Shown here: positions 43,679 to 52,201 of the stretch, one piece after another | Layout of the letters: the number at the start of each line of letters is the position of its first letter | Position numbering within the stretch: position 1 is the first letter of the stretch | DNA from: Nitrospira sp. | GTDB lineage: Bacteria > Nitrospirota > Nitrospiria > Nitrospirales > Nitrospiraceae | NCBI GenBank assembly: GCA_022842445.1 | Contig: JALHPO010000002.1 | Location: forward strand, 248,001-312,000 | Length of the DNA: 64,000 nt | Reading direction: 5' to 3' | Notes under the pieces: generated by a model | Told to the model about the DNA's origin: nothing | Seen by the model: only the letters and a program-made list of their open reading frames with translations | Database searches by the model: none | Translations under genes and position numbers: made by a program

Positions 43679-44327
43679 TGGTGTCTCCCGACATCAGCGT
43701 AAAATTTCCCACCCTTCCTTTCCCGGAAATCAAGTCGTCGTAGCTCACTGGAATTCGCACCTGGCGCTCGCTACTGGATCCCTTCGACGCAGACCACCTC
43801 AGAACCGCCATCCGATTTCTTGATGCATATTGCGTAAACCCGCCGGCAAGGGATATGCCTTGCAGCACGGTCGCATAAGACTTCAGGGCATATTTCCCCG
43901 GACGGGTCACTTCTCCGACGACATAAATGTAGTAGCTATTGATCTCTTTGACACTGACCGACACGGCTGGATTCTCTTTGTACTCCGTCAAGCGCTTTGA
44001 AATTTTTTCGCCTACTTGAGCGGCCGTGAGACCGCTTGCTTGCACATCTCCAATCAACGGCAGAGAAATCATGCCATCCGGACGCACAGTGATCGTGCGA
44101 GACAGATCCTGATTTCTCCATACAGTGACTTCCACAACATCCTCGGGGCCAAGCAGAAATTCGTTCGCGACTTGTCGATTCGCCTCCTGAATGACCTCTG
44201 CCGGAGGAATCTCTGCGCACGACACCAGTGCGACCGCAGTGACCAGAGAATACGCGCAGCATCGCAATCCGCGTTTTACCGACTGACCTATGGATTTTAT
44301 TTGAGGATAATCCCACAGTATGCGCAT
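43665..44327 (-). CDS. Wza-like polysaccharide export lipoprotein
   Basis: 220 residues. A signal sequence ends in a lipobox (SLVTAVALVSCAEIPPAE), so it is likely lipid-anchored in the outer membrane. The Poly_export domain has FLLGPEDVVEVTVWRNQDLS near residue 58 and VRPDGMISLPLIGDVQASG near 82. The SLBB-type domain has YYIYVVGEVTRPGKYALKS near 133 and GDTIVVP at the end. It should form the outer-membrane export pore with the BY-kinase/Wzz protein. A second, closely related protein is encoded immediately upstream (44339-45043). Confidence 0.9.
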   Translation of the reverse strand: MRILWDYPQIKSIGQSVKRGLRCCAYSLVTAVALVSCAEIPPAEVIQEANRQVANEFLLGPEDVVEVTVWRNQDLSRTITVRPDGMISLPLIGDVQASGLTAAQVGEKISKRLTEYKENPAVSVSVKEINSYYIYVVGEVTRPGKYALKSYATVLQGISLAGGFTQYASRNRMAVLRWSASKGSSSERQVRIPVSYDDLISGKGRVGNFTLMSGDTIVVP

Positions 44328-44338
44328 ATCACTCCTGC

Positions 44339-45043
44339 TTAGGGTACCAGCACCATATTCTCAGACGGGACCACCAACGTATCGCCAGGCTTCAGTGTAA
44401 TGTTTTGACCTGCCCCGTCACGGAGGACAATGTCGTCATAACTGGCTCTAAGCTTCACATCCTTCTCCCCGTTCTCGCCGAACCGAAACACGACCAGTTT
44501 GTTTCGAGCTGCTGTCGGCAAAAACCCTCCGGCAAGGGTAATAGCCTGTAAAATCGTCGTCTTACTTTTTAAAGGGTACTTTGCCGGTCTCGCAACCTCG
44601 CCCAAGACATAAATGGCATAGCTATTTACCTCTTTGACGACGATGGAGACCTGAGGGTTCTCTTTGAACTCTTTCAATTTCGCTGAGATCACCTCTGCTA
44701 ATTCTGCCGCTGTTTTTCCTACAGCGGTAATATCTCCGATCAGAGGGAGCGAGACGCGGCCGTCCGGCCGCACCAGTACCTGTTTGGAGAGATCGGCATT
44801 ACGCCACACCGTGATATCCAATACGTCTTCCGGTCCGATCCAGTACTCCTGCGTGACAATCAAGGATGCTTTATCCGTTTTCCCCACAGCCTGACCGGCT
44901 GCGGTCACCGTAGTTCCCGCATTAATCTGTTGCGCCTGCAATAACCCCGGAGCCAGCGCATACTCAACGTAGCCGCCGACAATTAGCGCCAGGAAAATCA
45001 CTTTCCCCGCCCATTCCCATTGTGTTCGTCCCAATCGGCTCAT
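44339..45043 (-). CDS. Wza-like polysaccharide export protein without lipobox
   Basis: 234 residues. The N-terminal hydrophobic segment (VIFLALIVGGYVEYALAPGLL) looks like a signal peptide or membrane anchor, without a Cys lipobox. The Poly_export block YWIGPEDVLDITVWRNADLS near residue 67 and the SLBB block YAIYVLGEVARPAKYPLKS near 142 align closely with the lipoprotein paralogue at 43665. An extended end GDTLVVPSENMVLVP is present. Tandem copies suggest a gene duplication; the two may form a mixed ring or work in separate layers. The gene starts four bases after the PilZ gene stop. Confidence 0.88.
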   Translation of the reverse strand: MSRLGRTQWEWAGKVIFLALIVGGYVEYALAPGLLQAQQINAGTTVTAAGQAVGKTDKASLIVTQEYWIGPEDVLDITVWRNADLSKQVLVRPDGRVSLPLIGDITAVGKTAAELAEVISAKLKEFKENPQVSIVVKEVNSYAIYVLGEVARPAKYPLKSKTTILQAITLAGGFLPTAARNKLVVFRFGENGEKDVKLRASYDDIVLRDGAGQNITLKPGDTLVVPSENMVLVP

Positions 45044-45047
45044 TGTG

Positions 45048-45368
45048 TCAGAACATGAACTTCAACCCGACGAAATACGCTCCAGTTCCGTTCACACGAC
45101 CGAACGGCAGCTTCCTTGTCCAGCGCACTTCTGCAAGGGTGGGAGTTTCAGCGACGGTGACCGGCGTCGGAACATAGACCTTCAACACCTGATCGACTTG
45201 CGGCGCTTGATCCATCAAGATCAGCATGCCCCCGCTGCTGATATTGAGAGAGAGCGCTCTCCCACTGGGAGTTGCCGCAGGAGCACCTTCTATAGTCGCT
45301 GTCATCTCGTAGGGAATAGGCCTCAACAAGGCCGCCCGCTCACTATGGTTTTCATGACTGTCCTTCAT
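45048..45368 (-). CDS. PilZ domain protein, likely c-di-GMP sensor of the EPS operon
   Basis: 106 residues from the ATG at 45368, preceded by GGGAGTGG; a start at 45407 would precede that ribosome site. The PilZ fold is indicated by ERAALLRPIPYEMTATI, then LSLNISSGGMLILM (the NxSxxG motif, near residue 50), and a closing strand GTGAYFVGLKFMF. The RxxxR part is imperfect (RAALLR), so c-di-GMP binding is likely but not certain. As the first gene of the export operon, immediately before two Wza-like genes, it could link c-di-GMP to EPS export. Confidence 0.8.
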   Translation of the reverse strand: MKDSHENHSERAALLRPIPYEMTATIEGAPAATPSGRALSLNISSGGMLILMDQAPQVDQVLKVYVPTPVTVAETPTLAEVRWTRKLPFGRVNGTGAYFVGLKFMF

Positions 45369-45424
45369 CGACCACTCCCACTCTGTATTCGTCACGTTGC
45401 CCCCCACTTGATATTGAACGGATG

Positions 45425-45453
45425 ATACTACCCTACTTTGTGCTTATTGTCAG
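45425..45453 (-). promoter_or_regulatory. Sigma-70-like promoter for the EPS export operon
   Basis: On the minus strand CTGACA (45453-45448) and TAGTAT (45430-45425) are separated by 17 bases, the ideal spacing. The -10 box lies 57 bases before the PilZ start codon. The surrounding divergent gap is AT-rich. The match is seen; activity is inferred. Confidence 0.5.
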
Positions 45454-45588
45454 GAACTCATCAAGAAATTACCTATTTCGCTTAAAATCAGTCCCACTCC
45501 ATTTTCCTAACGATGTTCGTCACTCTAGTTGGAATTCAAAGCGACAACAATACCGACGATGTAGGTTCTGCATTCTCAAAGGTATATG

Positions 45589-45615
45589 TTGACTCCCCCA
45601 AAAGTGTTATATAGT
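45589..45615 (+). promoter_or_regulatory. Sigma-70-like promoter for the LuxR-type regulator
   Basis: TTGACT (45589-45594) and TATAGT (45610-45615) are 15 bases apart, two short of ideal. The site is 98 bases before the ATG at 45713. It is divergent from the PilZ promoter, so one regulator could act on both. Confidence 0.4.
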
Positions 45616-45712
45616 ATGCGCAGCTAACAAGAGAGCTTTGACACTCTCTCTTAAGCGGGTTAGCTATCGTCTATTATTGCCACACTCTCCCCAAGACACG
45701 GACTTACTTCTT

Positions 45713-46321
45713 ATGGCTGATAGCCCCAACACCGTTGACCCAAAAGACGGTTTTGTAGATCAACGCGCAGGATCAGGTATCGTAGTTCTCTCCGCATCCA
45801 TGCAGCTGCTCCACATGAATCGGCAAGCGTCTGAGCTTGCAAAAAAAATCAATGCTGTTGAACATGGCGGGCAGACGGCCAAATCAGCCCATGGAGTTCT
45901 TCCCACAGCCCTCACGGAACTATGCGGCGAAATTATAAAAGCCCTACACGTCCGAACAGAAGCAAAGGACTGGGAACAATTCGAGTTGAAACGTGTGGCA
46001 GGAGACCCAAATCAACCCATTCTGCTCAGAGGATTCGGGCTTCCAGACCGCGGTGGCGTTCAGAACGCCAGACTCGTCGTCACCATGGAGGAGATCGGGC
46101 GGAAGCAGAATTTGAATGCCGAACATGCGCGTGATCGATTTAATTTGACCAACCGCGAGCAAGCAGTCGTCGAACATCTTGCAAAGGGATGGACAAATAA
46201 GGAGATTGCAAATGCACTTGAAATCACTGAACAAACGGTGAAAGAGCACATCAAGCATATTATGCGAAAAACGAACGCTTCGACTCGCACCGGGATTCTC
46301 GTCCACATGTTTAATTCGTAA
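45713..46321 (+). CDS. LuxR-family transcription regulator next to the EPS operon
   Basis: 202 residues from the ATG at 45713; a TTG start at 45638 preceded by AAGAGAG would add 25 residues and cannot be excluded. The N-terminal part (GSGIVVLSASMQLLHMNRQA) resembles a PAS-like sensing fold. The C-terminal LuxR/GerE helix-turn-helix is clear: LTNREQAVVEHLAKGWTNKE, followed by IANALEITEQTVKEHIKHIM. There is no phospho-receiver domain. It is the only gene of this part on the plus strand and diverges from the PilZ/Wza operon, which it probably controls. Confidence 0.85.
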   Translation: MADSPNTVDPKDGFVDQRAGSGIVVLSASMQLLHMNRQASELAKKINAVEHGGQTAKSAHGVLPTALTELCGEIIKALHVRTEAKDWEQFELKRVAGDPNQPILLRGFGLPDRGGVQNARLVVTMEEIGRKQNLNAEHARDRFNLTNREQAVVEHLAKGWTNKEIANALEITEQTVKEHIKHIMRKTNASTRTGILVHMFNS

Positions 46322-46654
46322 CCGCTTGAACTGCGTGAAGCGCAATAAGGGCGGAGTTTTGAGTTGAGAGTGGAAAGTTGTGAGTTTCTTGTTTCGAGTC
46401 GCATCATGCCACTGCGCGACTTGCCACTTACTACTTGCATCTTGTTACTTGAACCTTGCCACCCCTCCTTTCTCTCTCTCCTACCTGTTGCAAAGACACC
46501 ACAGTGAGTAGCCTTTCACACATTCAGATCCATCGATATTTAGAATACAAACAATAAATCAATCACTTATGTAATTTTAATTCAGGCCCGTTGATTGCAC
46601 TAGACTAGGCAGTTATTGCCGTGATAAAAAGCCGCGGCATCCATAAACTCAGAA
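46322..46654. repeat. 333-base spacer with a low-complexity repeat (family C, copy 1)
   Basis: From 46360 to 46455 the sequence alternates AGTTGTGAGTTTCTTG-like and ACTTGCCACTTACTACTTGC-like words; the second half contains five ACTTR-type units. A related word (CCACTTACTACTCAC) recurs at 57744-57758. The remainder (46500-46654) is AT-rich and presumably holds the promoter of the lipoprotein gene, but I see no clear -35/-10 pair. GGCAGTTATTGCC (46609-46621) can form a small hairpin. Confidence 0.4.
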
Positions 46655-47179
46655 ATGGAGATTGAGACAGTGCAGCAAACTTCGCGGGTCAAAACGTTGG
46701 TGCTGGGATTGATCGGGGTCGTCGTGCTGGCTTCTGGGTGCCAAACCAATCACTCCATTAACACGGCTGTTCTTGACAATAGCAAGTTCATGTCGCTCTG
46801 GGAGACCTACAGCGATTGTAAGCTCTCGTCAGATTTTAACCGGGCCAGCGCAGGCATGCAGCAACTCTCGTCGGCTGCCATCCTCTCCCAACAGAATGAG
46901 GGCTATGATGGATTTGTGCTTCCCTTGCCGACTCAGCTAGAACGGCTGGTTAGCAACCCCGCTAACCGCTTAGCTGTTGATCTTCATGCAATGACTGCGG
47001 CCTGCTCACTTCACACGGGACAACTCGCCCTTCACGAAGGGCACGTTGATGAGGCTCGTCACGCGTTTACATCTATCCTCACACTCAACCAAAATCTTTC
47101 GCCCTATTATGTCTTGCAAGCGAAACGATTCCTCACCGAACTTGAACGGGGAATCGACATTGCGGCCAAGACACCATAA
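46655..47179 (+). CDS. Small lipoprotein of unknown function
   Basis: 174 residues. Signal peptide with a clear lipobox (LGLIGVVVLASGCQTNHS, Cys29). A GTG at 46670 preceded by GGAG would give a more usual signal peptide and may be the true start. The mature part is helical: DCKLSSDFNRASAGMQQL, LHMT-type helices (LAVDLHAMTAACSLHTGQL), and HVDEARHAFTSILTLN with TPR-like spacing. No family recognised. It ends two bases before the convergent glgA stop, and is the second and last plus-strand gene of the window. Confidence 0.72.
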   Translation: MEIETVQQTSRVKTLVLGLIGVVVLASGCQTNHSINTAVLDNSKFMSLWETYSDCKLSSDFNRASAGMQQLSSAAILSQQNEGYDGFVLPLPTQLERLVSNPANRLAVDLHAMTAACSLHTGQLALHEGHVDEARHAFTSILTLNQNLSPYYVLQAKRFLTELERGIDIAAKTP

Positions 47180-47181
47180 GC

Positions 47182-48693
47182 TTACCCCCTCGCTCCGATA
47201 ACCGATCGATACAGCTGTACATATTGTTGTGCAGCTTGTGTCCATGAAACATCCGTGCTCATTCCAGTCTGTATCATGGAACGCCATGTGTCCTGCTCTT
47301 GATACACGGACAATGCCAGCAGTATCTCCGTCAAAAGCGCATCCGACGACGAATCGACGACATGAAAACCTGTTGCACGTTTAGCCTGCGCTGTTGATGG
47401 TTTAAACGGGACAATGGTATCTCTCAATCCGCCCGTACGTCGAACAATGGGAACGGTACCATATCGAAGACTATAGAGCTGGCTCAGTCCGCAGGGCTCA
47501 TAGCGGGAAGGCATCACCAACATATCTGCGCCTGCCTCGATCCGGTGGGCAAGTCCTTCGTCGAAACCGATGTGCACGGCTATGCGATCAGGATAGGCGG
47601 ATTTTGCCTTCAGAAACTCCTGCTCCAGATGATGATCCCCGGTGCCTAATATGGCAATCTGAGGATTCAGCAGCATCAGTTCTGGAATAATATCGAGCAG
47701 CAGGTCAAAGCCCTTTTGGGAAGTCATTCGGCCGATCAGAGCCAGAAGCGGCACATTGCGGGCCGGCAACCCGAACTCTTTCTGCACTGCCCGCTTGCAC
47801 ACCTGTTTGCCCGACAAATCACTGGCTGTGTAGCAGGCCGGCAAGTAGGGATCTCTCTCAGGATTCCACAGAGCGACATCAATACCATTTGTAATTCCCT
47901 GTACGCCGGCGGCCCGGTTCGCAAGCACCCCTTCGAGCCCACAGCCGAATTCCTTGGTCATAATCTCTTTGGCGTATGTAGGACTGACCGTCGTCACTGC
48001 ATCTGAAAAGATGATCCCACCCTTCAAACAATTGACCGACCCGTAGAACTCGAGTCCGCTCGGCGTAAAGAAGTCCGCCGGAAGCCCTGTCTTTGAAAAC
48101 TCTTCGCTGGTGAAGACCCCTTGATACCCCACATTATGCAATGTCAACACGGTCTTCAGCAGCTCAAGCCCCTCGCGCTCCTGGGTCAGCGCGTTCAGAT
48201 ACACCGCGCACAATGCCGTCTGCCAATCGTGCAAGTGAAGAACGTCTACCGTCTCTTTACGTGATCTCCCAAGAAACCGCACCGCGTGAAGAACCGCCCG
48301 ACAGAACAAGACAAATCGCTCAAGATTGTCCGGGTAATCCCCGCGTTCATCTTGATAAAGCCCTGGGCGGTCGAAGTAGGGATCATAGCGAACCCCTAAG
48401 ATCCTGAGTGGATACAGCCCCCCTGCGACCGGCACAGTCACTTCCTCCAGCACCACCTCTGCTGGTAGGCCTGCAGTGGGAATCCGACATCGCATGACAG
48501 TCTGACGTGGTTGATCAACGCTGGAAAAACTCCGGTAACCGGGCAACAGTACCGTGACTCGATGCCCCAGCTTAATAAATTCTTGTGGCAACGCGCCCAC
48601 GACATCTGCCAATCCCCCTGTCTTGGCAAAGGGAACCGCTTCGGATGCTGCTATCGCGATATTGAGAGGCTTTTCTTGAGGAATTGACGGCAT
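47182..48693 (-). CDS. glgA: Glycogen synthase
   Basis: 503 residues, slightly longer than the usual 475-490. The ADP-glucose-binding motif KTGGLADVVGALPQEFIKLG starts at residue 24. The GT5 blocks VTTVSPTYAKEIMTKEFG near 240, NGIDVALWNPERDPYL near 268, LALIGRMTSQKGFDLLLDII near 315 and PSRYEPCGLSQLYSLRYGTV near 400 are present, the last holding the catalytic-type Glu. It elongates alpha-1,4-glucan using ADP-glucose (or UDP-glucose) in the cytoplasm. No other glg gene is near, so it is a stand-alone gene here. Confidence 0.94.
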   Translation of the reverse strand: MPSIPQEKPLNIAIAASEAVPFAKTGGLADVVGALPQEFIKLGHRVTVLLPGYRSFSSVDQPRQTVMRCRIPTAGLPAEVVLEEVTVPVAGGLYPLRILGVRYDPYFDRPGLYQDERGDYPDNLERFVLFCRAVLHAVRFLGRSRKETVDVLHLHDWQTALCAVYLNALTQEREGLELLKTVLTLHNVGYQGVFTSEEFSKTGLPADFFTPSGLEFYGSVNCLKGGIIFSDAVTTVSPTYAKEIMTKEFGCGLEGVLANRAAGVQGITNGIDVALWNPERDPYLPACYTASDLSGKQVCKRAVQKEFGLPARNVPLLALIGRMTSQKGFDLLLDIIPELMLLNPQIAILGTGDHHLEQEFLKAKSAYPDRIAVHIGFDEGLAHRIEAGADMLVMPSRYEPCGLSQLYSLRYGTVPIVRRTGGLRDTIVPFKPSTAQAKRATGFHVVDSSSDALLTEILLALSVYQEQDTWRSMIQTGMSTDVSWTQAAQQYVQLYRSVIGARG

Positions 48694-48747
48694 GGAGTTA
48701 TCGTTCGTATCTCATTTTACGAGAAGGGGGTCGCGTTCATGGGGCGA

Positions 48748-48838
48748 GACGCGCGGGACTCACGAGAAGAGCGGGACAAGTCAAGAGCTCGATCTCCCCG
48801 AGTCGCGCTTGTCGCGCATTTCGCGCATCCCTCGTTCG
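48748..48838. repeat. GC-rich dispersed repeat, family A, copy 2
   Basis: Between the glgA start and the next lipoprotein gene. It contains GACGCGCGGGACTCACGAG, then GAGTCGCGCTTGTCGCG and CATTTCGCGCATCCCTCG. The word CGCGCGGGACTC is identical to that at 4231-4242. The two halves (GCGGGACTC and GAGTCGCGC) can pair imperfectly, so a hairpin is possible. Confidence 0.5.
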
Positions 48839-48871
48839 CGCCTAGTGCATGACGCGCTACGCTAGCCCGAA

Positions 48872-49387
48872 CTAAGGTCTGGGTGCACCTTCCAATCGTG
48901 TTTTAAAGCGATCCTCGTATGCCCACGTTTCTACAATCGTCCGCAGCTCCTCAGCCTTAAGCTCTTCCTTATAAACAAGGCGCTCCTCAAGAAATACCAA
49001 TAGCCACCCGCGTTCAGGATACGCAAAAAACAACCCCTCCCCTGCGTGAACTTCCGCACTCCATCCCCTCGGGGTCTCGCCTGTCACCACACGCATGCTC
49101 GGAATCATGCGTTGATCCGACATGACAAAAAAATGGGTGAACAGACTTCGATGGTGAGGAGGCTCCCCCCACACATTGACGACGGCCCGGGCGGTGACAT
49201 GATCGAGTACAAGATTGTTCGCTTTTACGAGTCGTTCCTGCTCCGCCAATGTCGGCATTCCCTTACACCCAACCACAGCGATGAGCGCCAGCACATTCCC
49301 AAATACACACATCATTCGCAGAGCCTGCTGACAAACAAGAACAGATGGCAACCTAAAGCCTGTCACAACCTCTGTTCTCCCTATCAC
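48872..49387 (-). CDS. Putative lipoprotein, unknown function
   Basis: 171 residues when started at the GTG overlapping the DUF971 stop (GTGA, 49384-49387). A lipobox is visible: VLALIAVVGCKGMPT, near residue 41; an ATG at about 49315 would give a more normal signal length. The mature domain has ARAVVNVWGEPPHHRSLFTH and RGWLLVFLEERLVYKEELKA, suggesting a compact alpha/beta domain. I do not recognise the family. The overlap with DUF971 indicates co-translation. Confidence 0.7.
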   Translation of the reverse strand: MIGRTEVVTGFRLPSVLVCQQALRMMCVFGNVLALIAVVGCKGMPTLAEQERLVKANNLVLDHVTARAVVNVWGEPPHHRSLFTHFFVMSDQRMIPSMRVVTGETPRGWSAEVHAGEGLFFAYPERGWLLVFLEERLVYKEELKAEELRTIVETWAYEDRFKTRLEGAPRP

Positions 49388-49740
49388 ATCAACCTCCTGG
49401 ATTTTGCTTCAACCGGCTTGACAGGCTGGCAGATATCGCACTGACATAGTTTCCTCAATAACGAATAGGCATAAATGCCGGTATCGTGGCCATCGCTCCA
49501 TCGGAATTGAAATGCATAGCGTCCAACCGGCTGAATATCCTGCACCATGATGAGCAAGGGCACGTCTTCGCCTTTCAACCGGCGCTCTCCCGTCCACTCG
49601 TCCACGCACGCTGCGCAAGGACAGTGCAGGCGAAGATATCGAACCGGATAGACACTGTGATGGCCGTCGTTCCACTGAATGCCCAAGACCCCTTTATCAA
49701 GCCACTCCATATCACGTGGCTCAAGCGAATTCGCCGTCAT
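49384..49740 (-). CDS. DUF971 (GBBH-like N-terminal domain) protein
   Basis: 118 residues from the ATG at 49740, preceded by GAGGTGAGGG; the ATG at 49755 overlaps that ribosome site and is rejected. The domain pattern is clear: GIQWNDGHHSVYPVRYLRLH near residue 20, CPCAACVDEWTGERRL near 40, GRYAFQFRWSDGHDTGIYAY near 78, and a C-terminal CQCDIC. The two Cys clusters suggest metal or iron-sulphur binding. Stand-alone DUF971 proteins often accompany iron-sulphur functions. Followed by a lipoprotein gene through a four-base overlap. Confidence 0.85.
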   Translation of the reverse strand: MTANSLEPRDMEWLDKGVLGIQWNDGHHSVYPVRYLRLHCPCAACVDEWTGERRLKGEDVPLLIMVQDIQPVGRYAFQFRWSDGHDTGIYAYSLLRKLCQCDICQPVKPVEAKSRRLM

Positions 49741-49770
49741 ACCCTCACCTCTCATGTAGAATCATGTCAT

Positions 49771-50529
49771 TCAGACAGACCGCGCGGATGACAAAAAATC
49801 AACCGGCGGGATCCGCTTGCCGGCGACGACCGTCACATAGCCTTCGATCGCCGCTTCAATTTCACTCCGTACTTGCCCGGAGGCTCTGAGTCGGGTGACC
49901 AGTTCCGGAGCCAGCCGAACGGCTTGCTGGAGAAATGCCAGGCTGCCCGGTGAAAGCGGCAGACAGCGAACCCGTTGTCGCGCAGCGCACACCAGACACA
50001 CAAGTCCCCCGGCCACGGGCGAAAATTGCGGCCCCCCGGTCAACTGTACTTTTCCGCAGGCGACACAGTGATCGGTCTGTGGACGAAACCCGGTCAGGCC
50101 CAACAGTCTGATTTGAAACAACAACGCGGTATAGGCCGGATCTTTGCTCTGATGCAGCGAAGACAAGCCTCGCTCAAGCGTATCGAACAACAGCGGATCC
50201 GGATCCCCGTCAGGAGTGATCGCAGCCACTACATTGACCATCCGTGCCGCCGAATCCATTAAGCCGAGATCTTCACGCAAGGACTGGAACGACGTCGTGA
50301 CATCGACATGCGATATCCGAAACAGCGAGTCCCCCGGCTTCTCGAACAAATCCAGCCGGCATACGGTAAATGGCTCAAGTGCTGCGCCAAAGCGACTTTT
50401 CTGACGTCTTGCTCCACGGGCCACTCCTCGAATCTTCCCCAAGCTTCTGGCATAACAGGTCACAATGCGGTCGGCATCGCCCCACTTGCGGCTCCGTAAG
50501 ACAATCGCCGTCGATTTAACAAGCGGCAT
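49771..50529 (-). CDS. recO: DNA repair protein RecO
   Basis: 252 residues from the ATG at 50529 (MPLVKSTAIVLRSRKWGDAD). A longer frame to 50754 only re-reads mgtE. The OB-fold N-terminus (DRIVTCYARSLGKIRGVARG, KSRFGAALEPFTVCRLDLF) and the late Cys pairs CVACGKVQL and GLVCLVCAARQ (a zinc-finger-like site near residue 155-185) are typical. RecO loads RecA with RecR onto SSB-coated single-stranded DNA during gap repair. It follows mgtE by 55 bases. Confidence 0.9.
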   Translation of the reverse strand: MPLVKSTAIVLRSRKWGDADRIVTCYARSLGKIRGVARGARRQKSRFGAALEPFTVCRLDLFEKPGDSLFRISHVDVTTSFQSLREDLGLMDSAARMVNVVAAITPDGDPDPLLFDTLERGLSSLHQSKDPAYTALLFQIRLLGLTGFRPQTDHCVACGKVQLTGGPQFSPVAGGLVCLVCAARQRVRCLPLSPGSLAFLQQAVRLAPELVTRLRASGQVRSEIEAAIEGYVTVVAGKRIPPVDFLSSARSV

Positions 50530-50584
50530 AGCGCAATAACCTAGGCGTTGGGGGTACGGCGCTGTGTGGATCTCGCGCCGTCGT

Positions 50585-52045
50585 TCACCGCAACTGGTCC
50601 AGAAAAATTGTTGCCAGCGTGAGATAGATCGTAATACCGGTAATGTCGTTGGCGGTGGTGACGAACGGTCCGGCTGCGACGGCCGGGTCCACCCCCATCC
50701 TCTTGAGCACGATCGGCATGATCGTAGCCATGCTGGTCGAAACCAGGAAGGCAATCACCAATGAGACTCCCACCACCACTCCTAAAAATCCCTGGTGCAG
50801 TCCCCATCCGACGATGGTCAAAATAACTCCGCATGCAAGCCCCATAACAAGACCGATCTTCACCTCACGAAAAAACACCGTCCAAACATCCGTCAATTCA
50901 ACGAGGCCTGTCGCCAGCCCACGGATGATCAGCGTTGAGGATTGCAACCCCACGTTGCCACCCATCGCGGCGATGACAGGAATAAAACTGACGATCGCCA
51001 CGACTTCTTGAATCGTGTAACGGAAGTACCACAAGATCGCTCCCGACAAAAGGCTCCCGACAAGATTGGTAAAGAGCCACGGCAACCGTAGCCTGGCCGA
51101 TCCCAAGCTCGACGATTTCGAGACGGTGTCTTCTTCGATGGCGCCGGCCATCTTCAGCATGTCTTCCGTGGCTTCTTCGCGGATGACGTCCACGACGTCA
51201 TCCACCGTGATGATCCCCGCCAATCTCCCATCCTTCTCAACCACCGGAATCGCGAGCAAGTTGTAACTGGCCACCTGGCGCGCGACTTCTTCCTGGTCCA
51301 TATCAACCGTGACGCTCATCACATCCCGTGTCATAATATTCTTCAACGGCGTCGCAGGCAGCACCGTCAGCAGTTGGCGCAAGGACAGGACACCGACCAG
51401 GCGCTCATCTTTATCTGTGACATAGATGTAGAACACCATCTCCGCATCGGTGGCATGCTGCAGCCTGCGGATCGCTTCTTGGGCAGTGGCGTCCTCCGAC
51501 AGAGAAAAGAACTCCGTCGTCATAATGCCGCCAGCGGTATCTTTGGGGTATCTAAGAATGTCCGCGACTTCGGTGGAGTCCTCCGTCTTCATCAATGCAA
51601 GAATGTCTTTGCCCCGCTCCTCCGGAAGAAACCCAAGGATGTACGCGACATCGTCAGGCCCGAGATCCTTCAACAGCCAGGCCACATCCGAATGCAACAG
51701 ATCAGCCAACACCTCCTGAATGCTCTGCCCTTCCAGCTCGCTCAGTACCTGGCCGCGCTTGTTTTCTCCTCGGACCAGCTCAAACACTTCCCGCTTTTCT
51801 TTTGAAGACGAGAGGTGGTTGATGACCTTGGCGACATCGGCCGGGTGCATCCGTCCCAGCATCTTGGCAAGATTGGTGATGGCCCCGCGCCGCAACAGTC
51901 GCTGAACGGATTGCAGGACGATATCGGACTTGGTTTGCCCACGCTCCGCCTGATCGCGCAGCACATCCCGCAAGGCATCTTTCTCAGGCACGCGCGGACG
52001 CATGTCCTGTGGCTTTGGCTCGATCGGCCGTTCAGTGGGCTGCAT
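50585..52045 (-). CDS. mgtE: Magnesium transporter MgtE
   Basis: 486 residues from the ATG at 52045. Starts at 52069 or 52072 would place the first codons inside the family B repeat and are less likely. N-domain: KMLGRMHPADVAKVINHLSS near residue 60. Two CBS domains: VGVLSLRQLLTVLPATPLKN near 200 and IPVVEKDGRLAGIITVDDVV near 265. The membrane part has five segments after VRLRLPWLFTNLVGSL-type sequence (SLGSARLRLPWLFTNLVGSL), including FIPVIAAMGGNVGLQSSTLI and a final GITIYLTLATIFLDQL. It is a Mg-gated Mg2+ channel of the inner membrane. Confidence 0.93.
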   Translation of the reverse strand: MQPTERPIEPKPQDMRPRVPEKDALRDVLRDQAERGQTKSDIVLQSVQRLLRRGAITNLAKMLGRMHPADVAKVINHLSSSKEKREVFELVRGENKRGQVLSELEGQSIQEVLADLLHSDVAWLLKDLGPDDVAYILGFLPEERGKDILALMKTEDSTEVADILRYPKDTAGGIMTTEFFSLSEDATAQEAIRRLQHATDAEMVFYIYVTDKDERLVGVLSLRQLLTVLPATPLKNIMTRDVMSVTVDMDQEEVARQVASYNLLAIPVVEKDGRLAGIITVDDVVDVIREEATEDMLKMAGAIEEDTVSKSSSLGSARLRLPWLFTNLVGSLLSGAILWYFRYTIQEVVAIVSFIPVIAAMGGNVGLQSSTLIIRGLATGLVELTDVWTVFFREVKIGLVMGLACGVILTIVGWGLHQGFLGVVVGVSLVIAFLVSTSMATIMPIVLKRMGVDPAVAAGPFVTTANDITGITIYLTLATIFLDQLR

Positions 52046-52047
52046 CG

Positions 52048-52201
52048 TTACACCAAGTCTGAAAGTCATCACGCCGAGAAGTCGTCATGTCGAGCAGTCG
52101 TAAAGTCACCAAATCATTAAGTCGCGACGTCATCAGGTCGAATGTCATCAAGTCTGAATCCGAAGACTTTCGACTTTTTGACTTTCCGACTTGACGACTC
52201 T
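52048..52201. repeat. Dispersed AGTC/GACT repeat, family B, copy 1
   Basis: The gap between era and mgtE. The left half is rich in AAGTC units and the right half in GACTT units, so the two can fold into a long imperfect hairpin ending CGACTTGACGACT. Bases 52152-52172 match 60105-60125 at 20 of 21 positions. It overlaps the alternative mgtE starts. Confidence 0.65.
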
